From an uncultured Mailhella sp. (GTDB taxonomy: Bacteria; Desulfobacterota; Desulfovibrionia; Desulfovibrionales; Desulfovibrionaceae), in assembly GCF_905187505.1 (NCBI RefSeq), contig NZ_CAJJIC010000048.1, forward strand, positions 1 to 14,980: a stretch of DNA of 14,980 nucleotides, read 5' to 3'. This document shows positions 6,792 to 13,230 of this stretch, piece after piece. The stretch's first letter is position 1; every line of letters begins with the position of its first letter. Made by a program: the position numbers and the translations under genes. The notes under the pieces were generated by a model. The model had not been told where the DNA came from. It worked only from the letters and a program-made list of their open reading frames with translations, and did no database searches.

Positions 6792-9700
6792 TCAGGCCGC
6801 GGTTCCGGCCGTGTTCTGCTCCTGAAGAGAGCCCAGAAGCAAACGCGCCTCGTCGAGCTGCCGGGCCGGAGTTTCCCCTTCGCCCAGCGAAAGCTCCAGC
6901 GTGGCGGGAGGCTGAAGGCGTATGCGGTCCCTGTGCGCCATGACGAGCCGCACGATGTCTTCCGGCCTGACCTTCTTCTGTCCGTCCGCCCATGTCACGC
7001 GGACGCGGTCCGGCAGAATGTCCGCCCGGGCCACGCCGAGCTCGTTCACGCGGCGCTTGAAGGAGAGCACGGCAAGGAAGTTCTCCACGGGCTCGGGGAA
7101 GGGGCCGAAGCGGTCGCGTATTTCCATTTCCACGTTTTCCCGCGTCACGGCGTCGGGAGCGGAGGAAAGCATCTTGTAGTACTTGAGCCTTTCGTGCGCG
7201 TCCTCCACATAGGAATCGGGAATGTGCGCAGGAATGCCGAGGTTTATTTCCGTTTCCGTGCGAAGCAGCTCCTCCTCTCCCTTGAGCCTGGCCACGGCGT
7301 CCTCCAGCATTTCCAGATACAGATCAAGCCCCACGCGGGCCATGTGGCCGGACTGCGCCTCGCCGAGAATGTTGCCCGCCCCGCGCAGACGCAGATCCTC
7401 CATGGCCACCTGAAATCCGGCGCCGAGATAGTCCATTTCCAGAATGATGCGCAGCCGCTCCCTTGCAAGGCTCGGCAGATGCTCCACGTCCGACACCACG
7501 AACACCGCATAGGCCTGCCTGTCCGAGCGCCCCACCCTGCCGCGGAGCTGATAGAGCTGCCCCAGACCGAACATCTGCGCCTGATCCACGATGAGCGTGT
7601 TCGCCCGGGGAAAGTCAAGCCCCGACTCCACGATGGCCGTGCACACGAGCACGTCGAGTTCGCCGTGCCAGAACTTGTGCATGGTGTCCTCAAGTTCCTT
7701 TTCCGCCATCTGCCCGTGCGCCATGCCCACGCGAGCATCCGGCACGAGTTCCTTCACCATGGCCGCCGTCTGCGGCAGCGTCTGCACGCGGTTGTGCACG
7801 AAGAACACCTGTCCCTGCCTCGCCAGCTCGCGTTCCATGACCTGCCGGAGCGCCCCGCGGTCCCGGTCGATGATGGCCGTGGCCACGGGCTTGCGTTCGG
7901 CGGGCGCGGTCTCGAGCACGGAGAGCTCGCGTATGCCGGACATGGAGAGCTGAAGCGTCCTTGGAATGGGCGTGGCCGTCAGCGTGAGCACGTCCACGTT
8001 CTTTCGGAGAGCCTTCAGCTTTTCCTTGTGGCGCACGCCGAAACGCTGCTCCTCGTCCAGAATGAGCAGTCCGAGATTGGGAAGCTGCACGTCCTTGGAA
8101 AGCAGTCTGTGCGTGCCTATGAGAATGTCTATCTGACCGCGCGCCGCAGCATTCAGAGTTTCGGTCTGTCTGGCCTTCGGCACGAAGCGGCTGAGCAGCC
8201 CCACGTTGACGGGAAAGCCCGCCATGCGGGAACGGAACGTCTGATAGTGCTGCTCCGCAAGTACCGTGGTGGGACACAGAAGCGCCACCTGACGCCCGTC
8301 GCAGGCAGCGCGGAAGGCCGCCCGAAGCGCCACTTCCGTCTTGCCGAAGCCCACGTCGCCGCAGACGAGCCTGTCCATGGGCACGGGCTTGTCCATGTCC
8401 GCGAACACTTCCTGAATGGCCCGGGCCTGATCGGGCGTCTCCTCAAATCCGAAGGAGGCCTCGAACTCGTGATACATCTCGCCCACGGGGGAATAGGAAA
8501 AGCCCTTGGCCACCTTGCGCCACGCATACATCTGCATGAGATCGGCGGCCACCTTTTCCACGGCCTTGCGTGCCTTTTCCCGGCTGCTCGTCCACGCCGT
8601 GCCGCCGAGACGGTCCAGCGCAGGCGGCGGCCCGTCGGCCTTGAACTTCTGCACCACGGACAGCCTGTCCACGGGAAGATAAAGTCTTGCCCCGTCGGCA
8701 TATTCAAGAAGGAGATAGTCGTTGTCCACGCCGGTGTTGCCGGGGCTCATGCGGTGCAGACCGCCGAAACGTCCCACGCCGTAGTCGCGGTGCACAAGAA
8801 GATCGCCCACGCACAGATCGTCGTACCGGTCCAGCCCGCGGAACGCTCCCGAGGCCACCCGGTGCGAACTCTCCGCCTTGGGCTGGAGTATCTCCTCGCC
8901 GAGCACGAGACAGCCGTCCCACACAAGATCAGCGCCCTGACGGTACGGCGCCACCACGGCGTAAAGACCCCGGCCCTCGGGATCGTAGCGCAGGGAAGGC
9001 AGAATGCCGTCCTGCTCCGCCAGCTTGAGAAACTTGCGTCTGCCCCGCTCCGAGGCGAAGGCCAGCACCACCTGTCTGTGCGATGCCGTCCAGGATCTGA
9101 GTCCGGCGGAAAGCTGCTGCCAGGGCCGGTCCTGCTCCGTACGGCCGGGAAAAAGCTCGGCAAAACTGTGCAGACTGCGTTCGAGAAGGTCCTCGCCCGT
9201 CTGCTCCGTGCCCATGGTCAGAGGTTCTGCGTAAAGACGCGGACGGCTCTCCAGCGCCTTCCGTACCGTCTCCGCATCGCGCACGGCCATGTGCACAGGC
9301 TGCACGAGACTGCTCTCCTCCGACTGCACGCGAACGTGCTCCCGCCACCGGCTCTCCGTGTCGTCCAGCTCGTCGCTCACCTCGCGGCGGCCGGGCAGAA
9401 AGCACATGGTGTCCGGCGCAAGCCAGTCATCCAGCGACGATGCGTCGGCGTACAGACAGCCGGGAAGAAGGCGCGCGTCCTTCTCCTCAAGCGCGCGCTC
9501 AAGGGACACGCGGGAACGTTCGCTCATCGTGCCCGCCTGTGTCCTGGCCTTCCAGAAGGCGCGCACGTTCTTTTCCCACGCACTGCCGGAAGCAAACGGC
9601 GTCACGGGCAGCAGCGTCACCTCGTCAAGCTGCCCCACGGAACGCTGGGTCACAAAGTCGAACACGCGCATCTCATCGACGGTGTCGCCGAAAAATTCCA

Positions 9701-10295
9701 GTCTGAGCGGCTTTTCATAGCCGGGAGGCAACACGTCCAGAATGTCGCCGCGACGGGCCATGTCGCCCGCATGAGCCACCATGGGCACACGCTGATATCC
9801 CCATTCCGAAAGCTGTTCCAGAAGAAGCTCGGGCGATACGTCCTCGCCGCGACGGACGGTCATGGTCCGGCCGTCCAGAAAATCCTGAGGCGGCAGCAGA
9901 GGTATCATGTTGTCCAGGGTGAACACCACGCCTCGGGCCTGCCCCGTGCGCAGAGCATACAGGACGGCAAACCGCTCCGCCCATCCTTCCCGGCTGAGAG
10001 AGCGCGCACTGAAAGGCGGGAGAAACACCCACGGTCTTTCCCATAGGGGCAGACCGGACGCGCCGCGGGCATCCCCCGAGTGGGAATCGAGACGTCCCAC
10101 GGAAAGCTCGGGCGTGAAAAGCGTGGTCAGGCCACGCATGACGGCAAGCGCTTCCCGGCTGCGCACGGCCACGGCCGCATGGCGGCCGGAGCGTACCGCT
10201 TCCACGGCCAGACGGGCCAGCGTGGCCGAGCCTGCGCGGCACACGTCAAGACCGGCGCGCTCTTCCATCCTACGAAGCAGAGATTCTTTATCCAT
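6792..10295 (-). CDS. mfd: Transcription-repair coupling factor Mfd
   Basis: This 1167-residue Mfd removes RNA polymerase stalled at lesions and recruits UvrA/UvrB. Domain order: a UvrB-like N-terminal module (about 1-480; GDILDVLPPGYEKPLRLEFF near 183), the RNA-polymerase-interaction CarD-like domain (VGDLLVHRDYGVGRF near 496, to about 560), and the RecG-like translocase. The translocase carries Walker A GDVGFGKTE (646-654), the DEEQ box (747-750), TATPIPRT (773-780) and QLRGRVGR (916-923). The C-terminal TRCF domain spans about 1010-1110. Length is close to E. coli Mfd (1148). I start at ATG 10293-10295 (MDKESLL), because the frame stays open upstream to 10631 only through a terminator and GC-rich leader with no family similarity. 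The ribosome binding site is weak. Confidence 0.96.
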   Translation of the reverse strand: MDKESLLRRMEERAGLDVCRAGSATLARLAVEAVRSGRHAAVAVRSREALAVMRGLTTLFTPELSVGRLDSHSGDARGASGLPLWERPWVFLPPFSARSLSREGWAERFAVLYALRTGQARGVVFTLDNMIPLLPPQDFLDGRTMTVRRGEDVSPELLLEQLSEWGYQRVPMVAHAGDMARRGDILDVLPPGYEKPLRLEFFGDTVDEMRVFDFVTQRSVGQLDEVTLLPVTPFASGSAWEKNVRAFWKARTQAGTMSERSRVSLERALEEKDARLLPGCLYADASSLDDWLAPDTMCFLPGRREVSDELDDTESRWREHVRVQSEESSLVQPVHMAVRDAETVRKALESRPRLYAEPLTMGTEQTGEDLLERSLHSFAELFPGRTEQDRPWQQLSAGLRSWTASHRQVVLAFASERGRRKFLKLAEQDGILPSLRYDPEGRGLYAVVAPYRQGADLVWDGCLVLGEEILQPKAESSHRVASGAFRGLDRYDDLCVGDLLVHRDYGVGRFGGLHRMSPGNTGVDNDYLLLEYADGARLYLPVDRLSVVQKFKADGPPPALDRLGGTAWTSSREKARKAVEKVAADLMQMYAWRKVAKGFSYSPVGEMYHEFEASFGFEETPDQARAIQEVFADMDKPVPMDRLVCGDVGFGKTEVALRAAFRAACDGRQVALLCPTTVLAEQHYQTFRSRMAGFPVNVGLLSRFVPKARQTETLNAAARGQIDILIGTHRLLSKDVQLPNLGLLILDEEQRFGVRHKEKLKALRKNVDVLTLTATPIPRTLQLSMSGIRELSVLETAPAERKPVATAIIDRDRGALRQVMERELARQGQVFFVHNRVQTLPQTAAMVKELVPDARVGMAHGQMAEKELEDTMHKFWHGELDVLVCTAIVESGLDFPRANTLIVDQAQMFGLGQLYQLRGRVGRSDRQAYAVFVVSDVEHLPSLARERLRIILEMDYLGAGFQVAMEDLRLRGAGNILGEAQSGHMARVGLDLYLEMLEDAVARLKGEEELLRTETEINLGIPAHIPDSYVEDAHERLKYYKMLSSAPDAVTRENVEMEIRDRFGPFPEPVENFLAVLSFKRRVNELGVARADILPDRVRVTWADGQKKVRPEDIVRLVMAHRDRIRLQPPATLELSLGEGETPARQLDEARLLLGSLQEQNTAGTAA

Positions 10296-10320
10296 GGTCA
10301 AAAGCGGGCATGAAAAGACA

Positions 10321-10347
10321 GAAAAAAAGCCCCTCATGCACGAGGGG
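10321..10347 (-). terminator. Intrinsic terminator in the mfd leader
   Basis: CCCCTC (10330-10335) pairs perfectly with GAGGGG (10342-10347) around a 6-nt loop. On the minus strand the stem is followed by C then seven T (10321-10329), continuing T-rich to about 10310. It stands only about 25 nt before the mfd start and about 10 nt after the best promoter candidate. It is therefore either the end of an unseen upstream minus-strand transcript or a leader attenuator of mfd. Confidence 0.75.
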
Positions 10348-10359
10348 AATGCTGTTTCA

Positions 10360-10388
10360 ACAGTATCAGCAAGACGCCCGCTTCGCAA
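10360..10388 (-). promoter_or_regulatory. Putative mfd promoter with extended -10
   Basis: Minus strand TTGCGA (10383-10388), a 17-nt spacer, then TACTGT (10360-10365) preceded by the extended -10 element TGA (10366-10368). This is the only reasonable promoter I find before mfd. The start site would be near 10353, so the first thing transcribed is the terminator hairpin at 10330-10347. Confidence 0.4.
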
Positions 10389-10472
10389 CACGGCCCTCAT
10401 GAGAGACTTGGCGTCCGTCGGAGCGCCCATCCGCCGTCGTCCGCGCCCGAACGCCCCGGCGCGCCATCGGCG

Positions 10473-10482
10473 CCCCCCCCCC
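10473..10482. repeat. C10 homopolymer tract
   Basis: Ten consecutive C residues lie in the 592-nt gap between the divergent mfd and YitT-family genes. Such tracts are prone to slipped-strand length change. It is about 85 bp upstream of the putative mfd -35 and about 40 bp upstream of the candidate plus-strand promoter at 10525. Apart from the listed sites I see no gene in 10296-10887. Confidence 0.6.
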
Positions 10483-10524
10483 GCCCTTTTCCCCGCGAAA
10501 AAGCCTGCTTCTTTTCCGCCCGCC

Positions 10525-10553
10525 TTGCCTTCCCCCGGAAACTCCGCTACCCT
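10525..10553 (+). promoter_or_regulatory. Candidate promoter for the YitT-family gene
   Basis: TTGCCT (10525-10530), 17 nt, TACCCT (10548-10553) point toward the YitT-family gene. Transcription from here would give a leader of roughly 330 nt containing a hairpin (ggacgcg 10638-10644 with cgcgtcc 10660-10666) and a 25-codon frame at 10560-10637 without a ribosome binding site. The hexamers are only moderate matches. Confidence 0.3.
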
Positions 10554-10887
10554 GTCTTCATGCAGAACGACCGGCCCATGCTTTCCCGCATATTCTTCGT
10601 CATGATGGCGGAGCGCCACTGGCGCAGCCATCTCTAAGGACGCGCGGCTTCAAGTCCGACGCGTCCCTGCCCGCCCTGCATCCCGTGACCCATCCACAAG
10701 ACGGCGCATCTTCGTCTGCCTCTTCTCGCGTCTTCCGATCAGTCATCGCCTCCTTACCGCAGGTCGCGGGGAGCATTCACGCCTTTCGGACTCTCCTCCA
10801 CGGATCTTGCGGCCTTCTGAAAGCCGCCCCTTTCTCCGGCGCTTCTCCGGAAGAACGCCGGACCATCCGCAAACAAGGAGAATTTCC

Positions 10888-11499
10888 GTGTCTCTTTCCC
10901 CTTCTTTCCGGCCGGTGCTTCTCAACCTTGCCGGCAGCGCGATTCTGGCATTCGGCCTCTACAACGTTCATGCCCTTTCCGGCGTGACGGAAGGCGGCAT
11001 TCTCGGCGCCACGCTGCTTCTGCACCACTGGTTCCACATTTCCCCGGCATGGTCCGGACTCATCATGAACGCCATGTGCTACCTGCTCGGCTGGAAGCTC
11101 ATGGGCGGAGGTTTCGTCCTTTATTCCCTCGTGGCTGGCGGAGGTTTCTCCCTCTTCTACGCCCTTGCCGAAATGTTCCCTCCCCTGTGGCCCGAGCTTG
11201 CGCACATGCCGCTTTCCGCATCCGTCCTCGGCGCTCTGTTCGTGGGAACGGGCGTCGGGCTCTGCGTTCGGGCAGGCGGCGCCCCCGGCGGCGACGACGC
11301 CCTTGCCATGAGCATTTCACATCTTACGGGCTGGAACATCCGCTGGCCCTATCTTCTGAGCGATCTCATCGTGCTTCTGCTCTCCCTCTCCTACATTCCT
11401 CTTGAACGCATAGGATACTCTCTGCTCACCGTCATTCTCTCCGGCCAGCTCATCGGCTTCGTTCAGACTCTCGGCACGAAGCAGGGGCAGTCCGGCTGA
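10888..11499 (+). CDS. YitT-family (DUF161) membrane protein, short form
   Basis: This 203-residue polytopic inner-membrane protein is of unknown function. About five to six hydrophobic helices span roughly 10-31, 53-71, 76-98, 109-130, 155-172 and 176-193. The family marks are TEGGILGATLLLHHWF (34-49), a Gly-rich lipid-embedded loop, and RAGGAPGGDDALAMSIS (128-144), matching the RxGGSxGGxD block of YitT proteins. Typical YitT proteins are about 280-290 residues with a cytoplasmic DUF2179 domain; that domain is absent here. The start is GTG 10888-10890, with AAGGAG 7 nt upstream. The longer frame from 10807 would add 27 residues without a ribosome binding site. It is a single-gene unit ending in a terminator at 11591-11627. 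Confidence 0.82.
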   Translation: MSLSPSFRPVLLNLAGSAILAFGLYNVHALSGVTEGGILGATLLLHHWFHISPAWSGLIMNAMCYLLGWKLMGGGFVLYSLVAGGGFSLFYALAEMFPPLWPELAHMPLSASVLGALFVGTGVGLCVRAGGAPGGDDALAMSISHLTGWNIRWPYLLSDLIVLLLSLSYIPLERIGYSLLTVILSGQLIGFVQTLGTKQGQSG

Positions 11500-11550
11500 C
11501 ACGCTCCCCGCTCTTCGAAAAAAACGATGAAACGATCCTGCATTTCCGCG

Positions 11551-11578
11551 TGAGGGACGCCCTTTACGGCGTCCCTCA
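11551..11578 (+). other. Perfect hairpin after the YitT-family gene
   Basis: An 11-bp perfect stem (11551-11561 with 11568-11578) has a 6-nt loop, 51 nt past the stop codon. No U-run follows on either strand, so it is not a terminator by itself. It is followed 12 nt later by a true terminator hairpin. It may protect the 3' end of the message or belong to a short structured RNA. Confidence 0.6.
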
Positions 11579-11590
11579 AAAGAACGCTTC

Positions 11591-11627
11591 CGCCTGCCGG
11601 ACGCCAAAGATCCGGCAGGCGCCTTTT
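11591..11627 (+). terminator. Rho-independent terminator of the YitT-family gene
   Basis: The stem CGCCTGCCGGA (11591-11601) pairs with TCCGGCAGGCG (11611-11621): 11 bp, 9-nt loop, followed by CC and five T. It is well formed on the plus strand. Past it, 11628-11890 shows no recognisable gene or repeat. Confidence 0.85.
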
Positions 11628-11892
11628 TCACGAAGCCCTTCCCGGTCTCTGCAGTACCGCGTTGCGGCGGCGTCGGGCAGCGTCTTTCTTCTTCAACTCG
11701 TTGCGGCCGCTCCGCTTCAGCCGGTCGAAGACTCCCGTCCGTGCATGTTCTTCTCCGTTCAAGTCCGCTTCCGCAGGCGTTTCCCGTCAGAAGCGCTCCT
11801 GTCCTGCCTTCATGCACAAGCTCTGTTCTTCAAATTTTCTCTTCAAAAGGTCTCCGTTCCATAAGTTCCGCCAAATACCGCAGAACATGACA

Positions 11893-11943
11893 GACACTTT
11901 TTTCTCTTTACGGAACTTTCTTCTTTTTTTTGAAGAAAGTGTC
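11893..11943. other. Two mutually exclusive stems around T-runs
   Basis: A 9-bp perfect stem (actttcttc 11915-11923 with gaagaaagt 11932-11940) closes on a loop of eight T. An alternative 8-bp stem pairs gacacttt (11893-11900) with aaagtgtc (11936-11943). The right arms overlap, so only one can form. There is no U-tract after either. The spacer 11628-12005 otherwise shows nothing I can name. Confidence 0.4.
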
Positions 11944-12006
11944 CCGCCCTCATCCGTCCGCATACCTGTCTTGGGAAATTCATGTCGAATAATCTCGAAG
12001 AACGAC

Positions 12007-12035
12007 TTGACGCGACCCATAAAAATCATTTTTAT
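12007..12035 (+). promoter_or_regulatory. Promoter and Fur/PerR-like palindrome of the DmsC-like gene
   Basis: TTGACG (12007-12012) is followed after 17 nt by TTTTAT (12030-12035). Overlapping the spacer and -10 is a perfect 17-bp palindrome, ATAAAAAT-C-ATTTTTAT (12019-12035). Its inner 15 bp has the 7-1-7 layout of Fur-superfamily boxes and matches 5 of 7 positions per half of TGATAAT-N-ATTATCA. Binding there would block the promoter. Which regulator, if any, binds is inference. Confidence 0.5.
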
Positions 12036-12095
12036 CAGAGAGCGTCATACGGCATTTTTTCACATACGCATTCTTCATTTCAGCAGGAGATTCCC

Positions 12096-12854
12096 ATGAT
12101 CACGAACTGGCCGCTTGTTTTCTTCACCGTGTTCTCGCAGCTCGGCACGGGGCTGGCGCTCTTTGCCTGGTGGAAGGACCATCACGGGGATTCTCCCAGC
12201 GCCCGAAACTGGCAGACCTCGGCCATAAGCGCATTCGTGGCCACGGCGGCCGGACTCGCGGCCTTCGGAGGAGCGGCCTCGGGTGCCATGCTCATCGCAC
12301 AGATCGGCTGTCTTCTCCTGCTTGCCTGCGCCTGCGGCGCCTGGAAAGGCTGCTCAGCCTGCGGCCTCATCGCCTGGATCGCGGGTGCGGCCGCCGTCAT
12401 GGCCGAAGCTGCGGCCGCCGTTCCCGGAGAAGCGTTCAGCACCTCCGGCCTCTTCCCCCTCGTGCTCTTTCCTCTCTGCACCGTCATTCTCGGCGCCGTC
12501 TTCTCCCAGCTCAAGCAGATGGGCGAACCGGACGATCCCGCCGTGCGCTACGGCCGCTTCTATGTTCCTCTTCGCATCTGCCTGTGGCTCATGCTCGTCA
12601 TCACGGCCATTGCCCCCTGCATCGCCTGGGACGATCCCTTCATGAGAAAGTCCGCCATCATCTGGATGCAGACCCAGCTGTACTGGATGGGCGTCATCTT
12701 CAGCGGCGTGGTCATCGGTCTTTCCCACATGGGACGCATCACGCTGCTCGTTCAGGCCATTGTGGCCATCGTCAGCATCACCGGTCTGCGCACGGCCTTC
12801 TATGCCGACGGCGTTCACGGCATCATCGACATGAGCACCCTCTATATGCACTGA
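12096..12854 (+). CDS. DmsC-like membrane anchor subunit, orphan
   Basis: This 252-residue integral membrane protein has eight hydrophobic segments (about 4-26, 43-61, 62-82, 85-108, 114-138, 159-178, 187-213, 214-240), the helix count of DmsC, the quinol-oxidising anchor of DMSO-reductase-type enzymes. The N-terminus NWPLVFFTVFSQLGTGLALF matches the DmsC WPLxxFTxxxQ opening, and the end RTAFYADGVHG recalls the GRxxFY motif of the last helix. The middle is Ala/Gly/Cys-rich and divergent. The ATG start has AGGAG 6 nt upstream. No dmsA or dmsB homologue lies nearby: upstream is a terminated YitT-family gene, downstream a tRNA. It may serve an enzyme encoded elsewhere. The family call is moderate; the membrane nature is certain. 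Confidence 0.65.
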   Translation: MITNWPLVFFTVFSQLGTGLALFAWWKDHHGDSPSARNWQTSAISAFVATAAGLAAFGGAASGAMLIAQIGCLLLLACACGAWKGCSACGLIAWIAGAAAVMAEAAAAVPGEAFSTSGLFPLVLFPLCTVILGAVFSQLKQMGEPDDPAVRYGRFYVPLRICLWLMLVITAIAPCIAWDDPFMRKSAIIWMQTQLYWMGVIFSGVVIGLSHMGRITLLVQAIVAIVSITGLRTAFYADGVHGIIDMSTLYMH

Positions 12855-12883
12855 TGACGCAAAATTTTCCTCCCTTCCGGGGC

Positions 12884-12912
12884 TTGACAAGCCATGACGC
12901 TTAGTGTAGCTA
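12884..12912 (+). promoter_or_regulatory. Promoter of tRNA-Ser
   Basis: A consensus -35 TTGACA (12884-12889) is followed after 17 nt by TAGCTA (12907-12912), a poor -10, about 37 bp before the mature tRNA start. The -35 lies within a short dyad, GGCTT-GAC-AAGCC (12881-12893). It is placed between the DmsC-like stop and the tRNA. Confidence 0.55.
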
Positions 12913-12948
12913 TGTCCCCGTTGCGTATAACACTGCGCTTCATTGCGC

Positions 12949-13043
12949 GGAGAGATGTCCGAGTCGGCCGAAGGAGCTCGCCTGCTAAGCGAGTATACGG
13001 GCATAAACCTGTATCGAGGGTTCAAATCCCTCTCTCTCCGCCA
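12949..13043 (+). tRNA. tRNA-Ser (anticodon GCU), CCA encoded
   Basis: This is a class II tRNA. The acceptor stem GGAGAGA (12949-12955) pairs with TCTCTCC (13033-13039), followed by discriminator G and genomic CCA (13041-13043). The anticodon arm is CTCGC-CTGCTAA-GCGAG, with anticodon GCU at 12984-12986 reading AGC/AGU serine codons. The long variable arm (atacggg with cctgtat) identifies it as serine type. The T arm is GAGGG-TTCAAAT-CCCTC. It is intact on the chromosome side of an integrase, so its 3' half is the probable attachment site. Confidence 0.96.
13021..13043 (+). other. Probable attachment site at the tRNA 3' end
   Basis: The T-loop-to-CCA end of tRNA-Ser abuts a P4-type integrase and a sharp change to AT-rich sequence. 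Integrases of this family recombine in the 3' part of tRNA genes and rebuild the tRNA. The exact core cannot be defined because the matching direct repeat at the other end lies outside the window. Confidence 0.6.
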
Positions 13044-13057
13044 TTACAAAGTTTCAG

Positions 13058-13103
13058 AAAGCCTCACAAAAGTTCATAACTTATTGTGAGGCTTTATTTT
13101 TTT
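13058..13103 (+). terminator. Terminator of tRNA-Ser
   Basis: The stem aaagcctcacaa (13058-13069) pairs with ttgtgaggcttt (13084-13095). It extends inward by aagtt/aactt with a single bulged A and a 3-nt loop, and is followed by A and seven T (13097-13103). It begins 15 nt past the CCA, so it separates tRNA transcription from the integrase. Confidence 0.9.
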
Positions 13104-13138
13104 AATAATTTTACTCTTTCATAGCCTTAGAAGCTCTA

Positions 13139-13168
13139 TAGACATCTTCCTCATTATGGGGGTATATT
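13139..13168 (+). promoter_or_regulatory. Putative integrase promoter
   Basis: TAGACA (13139-13144), an 18-nt spacer, and TATATT (13163-13168) each match the consensus at 5 of 6 positions. The -10 begins inside the first GGGGGTAT repeat, so a protein bound to the repeats would compete with RNA polymerase. Confidence 0.5.
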
Positions 13169-13217
13169 CGGGGGTATCAATAAAAAAATTAAAATTTTCG
13201 ACACAACCGATACCCCC
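13158..13217. repeat. GGGGGTAT repeat cluster (two direct, one inverted)
   Basis: GGGGGTAT occurs at 13158-13165 and 13170-13177 (12-bp period) and in inverted form as ATACCCCC at 13210-13217. The second and third copies extend to a 9-bp inverted repeat GGGGGTATC/GATACCCCC. They lie between the tRNA attachment region and the integrase start, where arm-type integrase or excisionase sites are normally found. That function is inferred from position. Confidence 0.55.
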
Positions 13218-13230
13218 AAGAGTAAGAATC

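Noticed and set aside
5718..10046. Plus-strand open frame of 1442 codons opposite mfd and the SurA-like gene
   Set aside because: It mirrors the codon pattern of the minus-strand genes in GC-rich DNA. The product is His/Gly/Arg-rich low-complexity sequence with no recognisable domain, while the minus strand encodes clear conserved proteins.
10296..10631. Upstream extension of the mfd frame to ATG 10631
   Set aside because: The 112 extra codons pass through a Rho-independent terminator and a C10 tract and resemble no Mfd N-terminus.
11317..11817. Minus-strand frame of 166 codons
   Set aside because: It overlaps the YitT-family gene and its terminator hairpins; Arg/Gly-rich low-complexity product.
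11662..12099. Plus- and minus-strand frames in the spacer before the DmsC-like gene
   Set aside because: No ribosome binding sites, products of poor complexity, and the frames run through T-run hairpins and the promoter of the DmsC-like gene.
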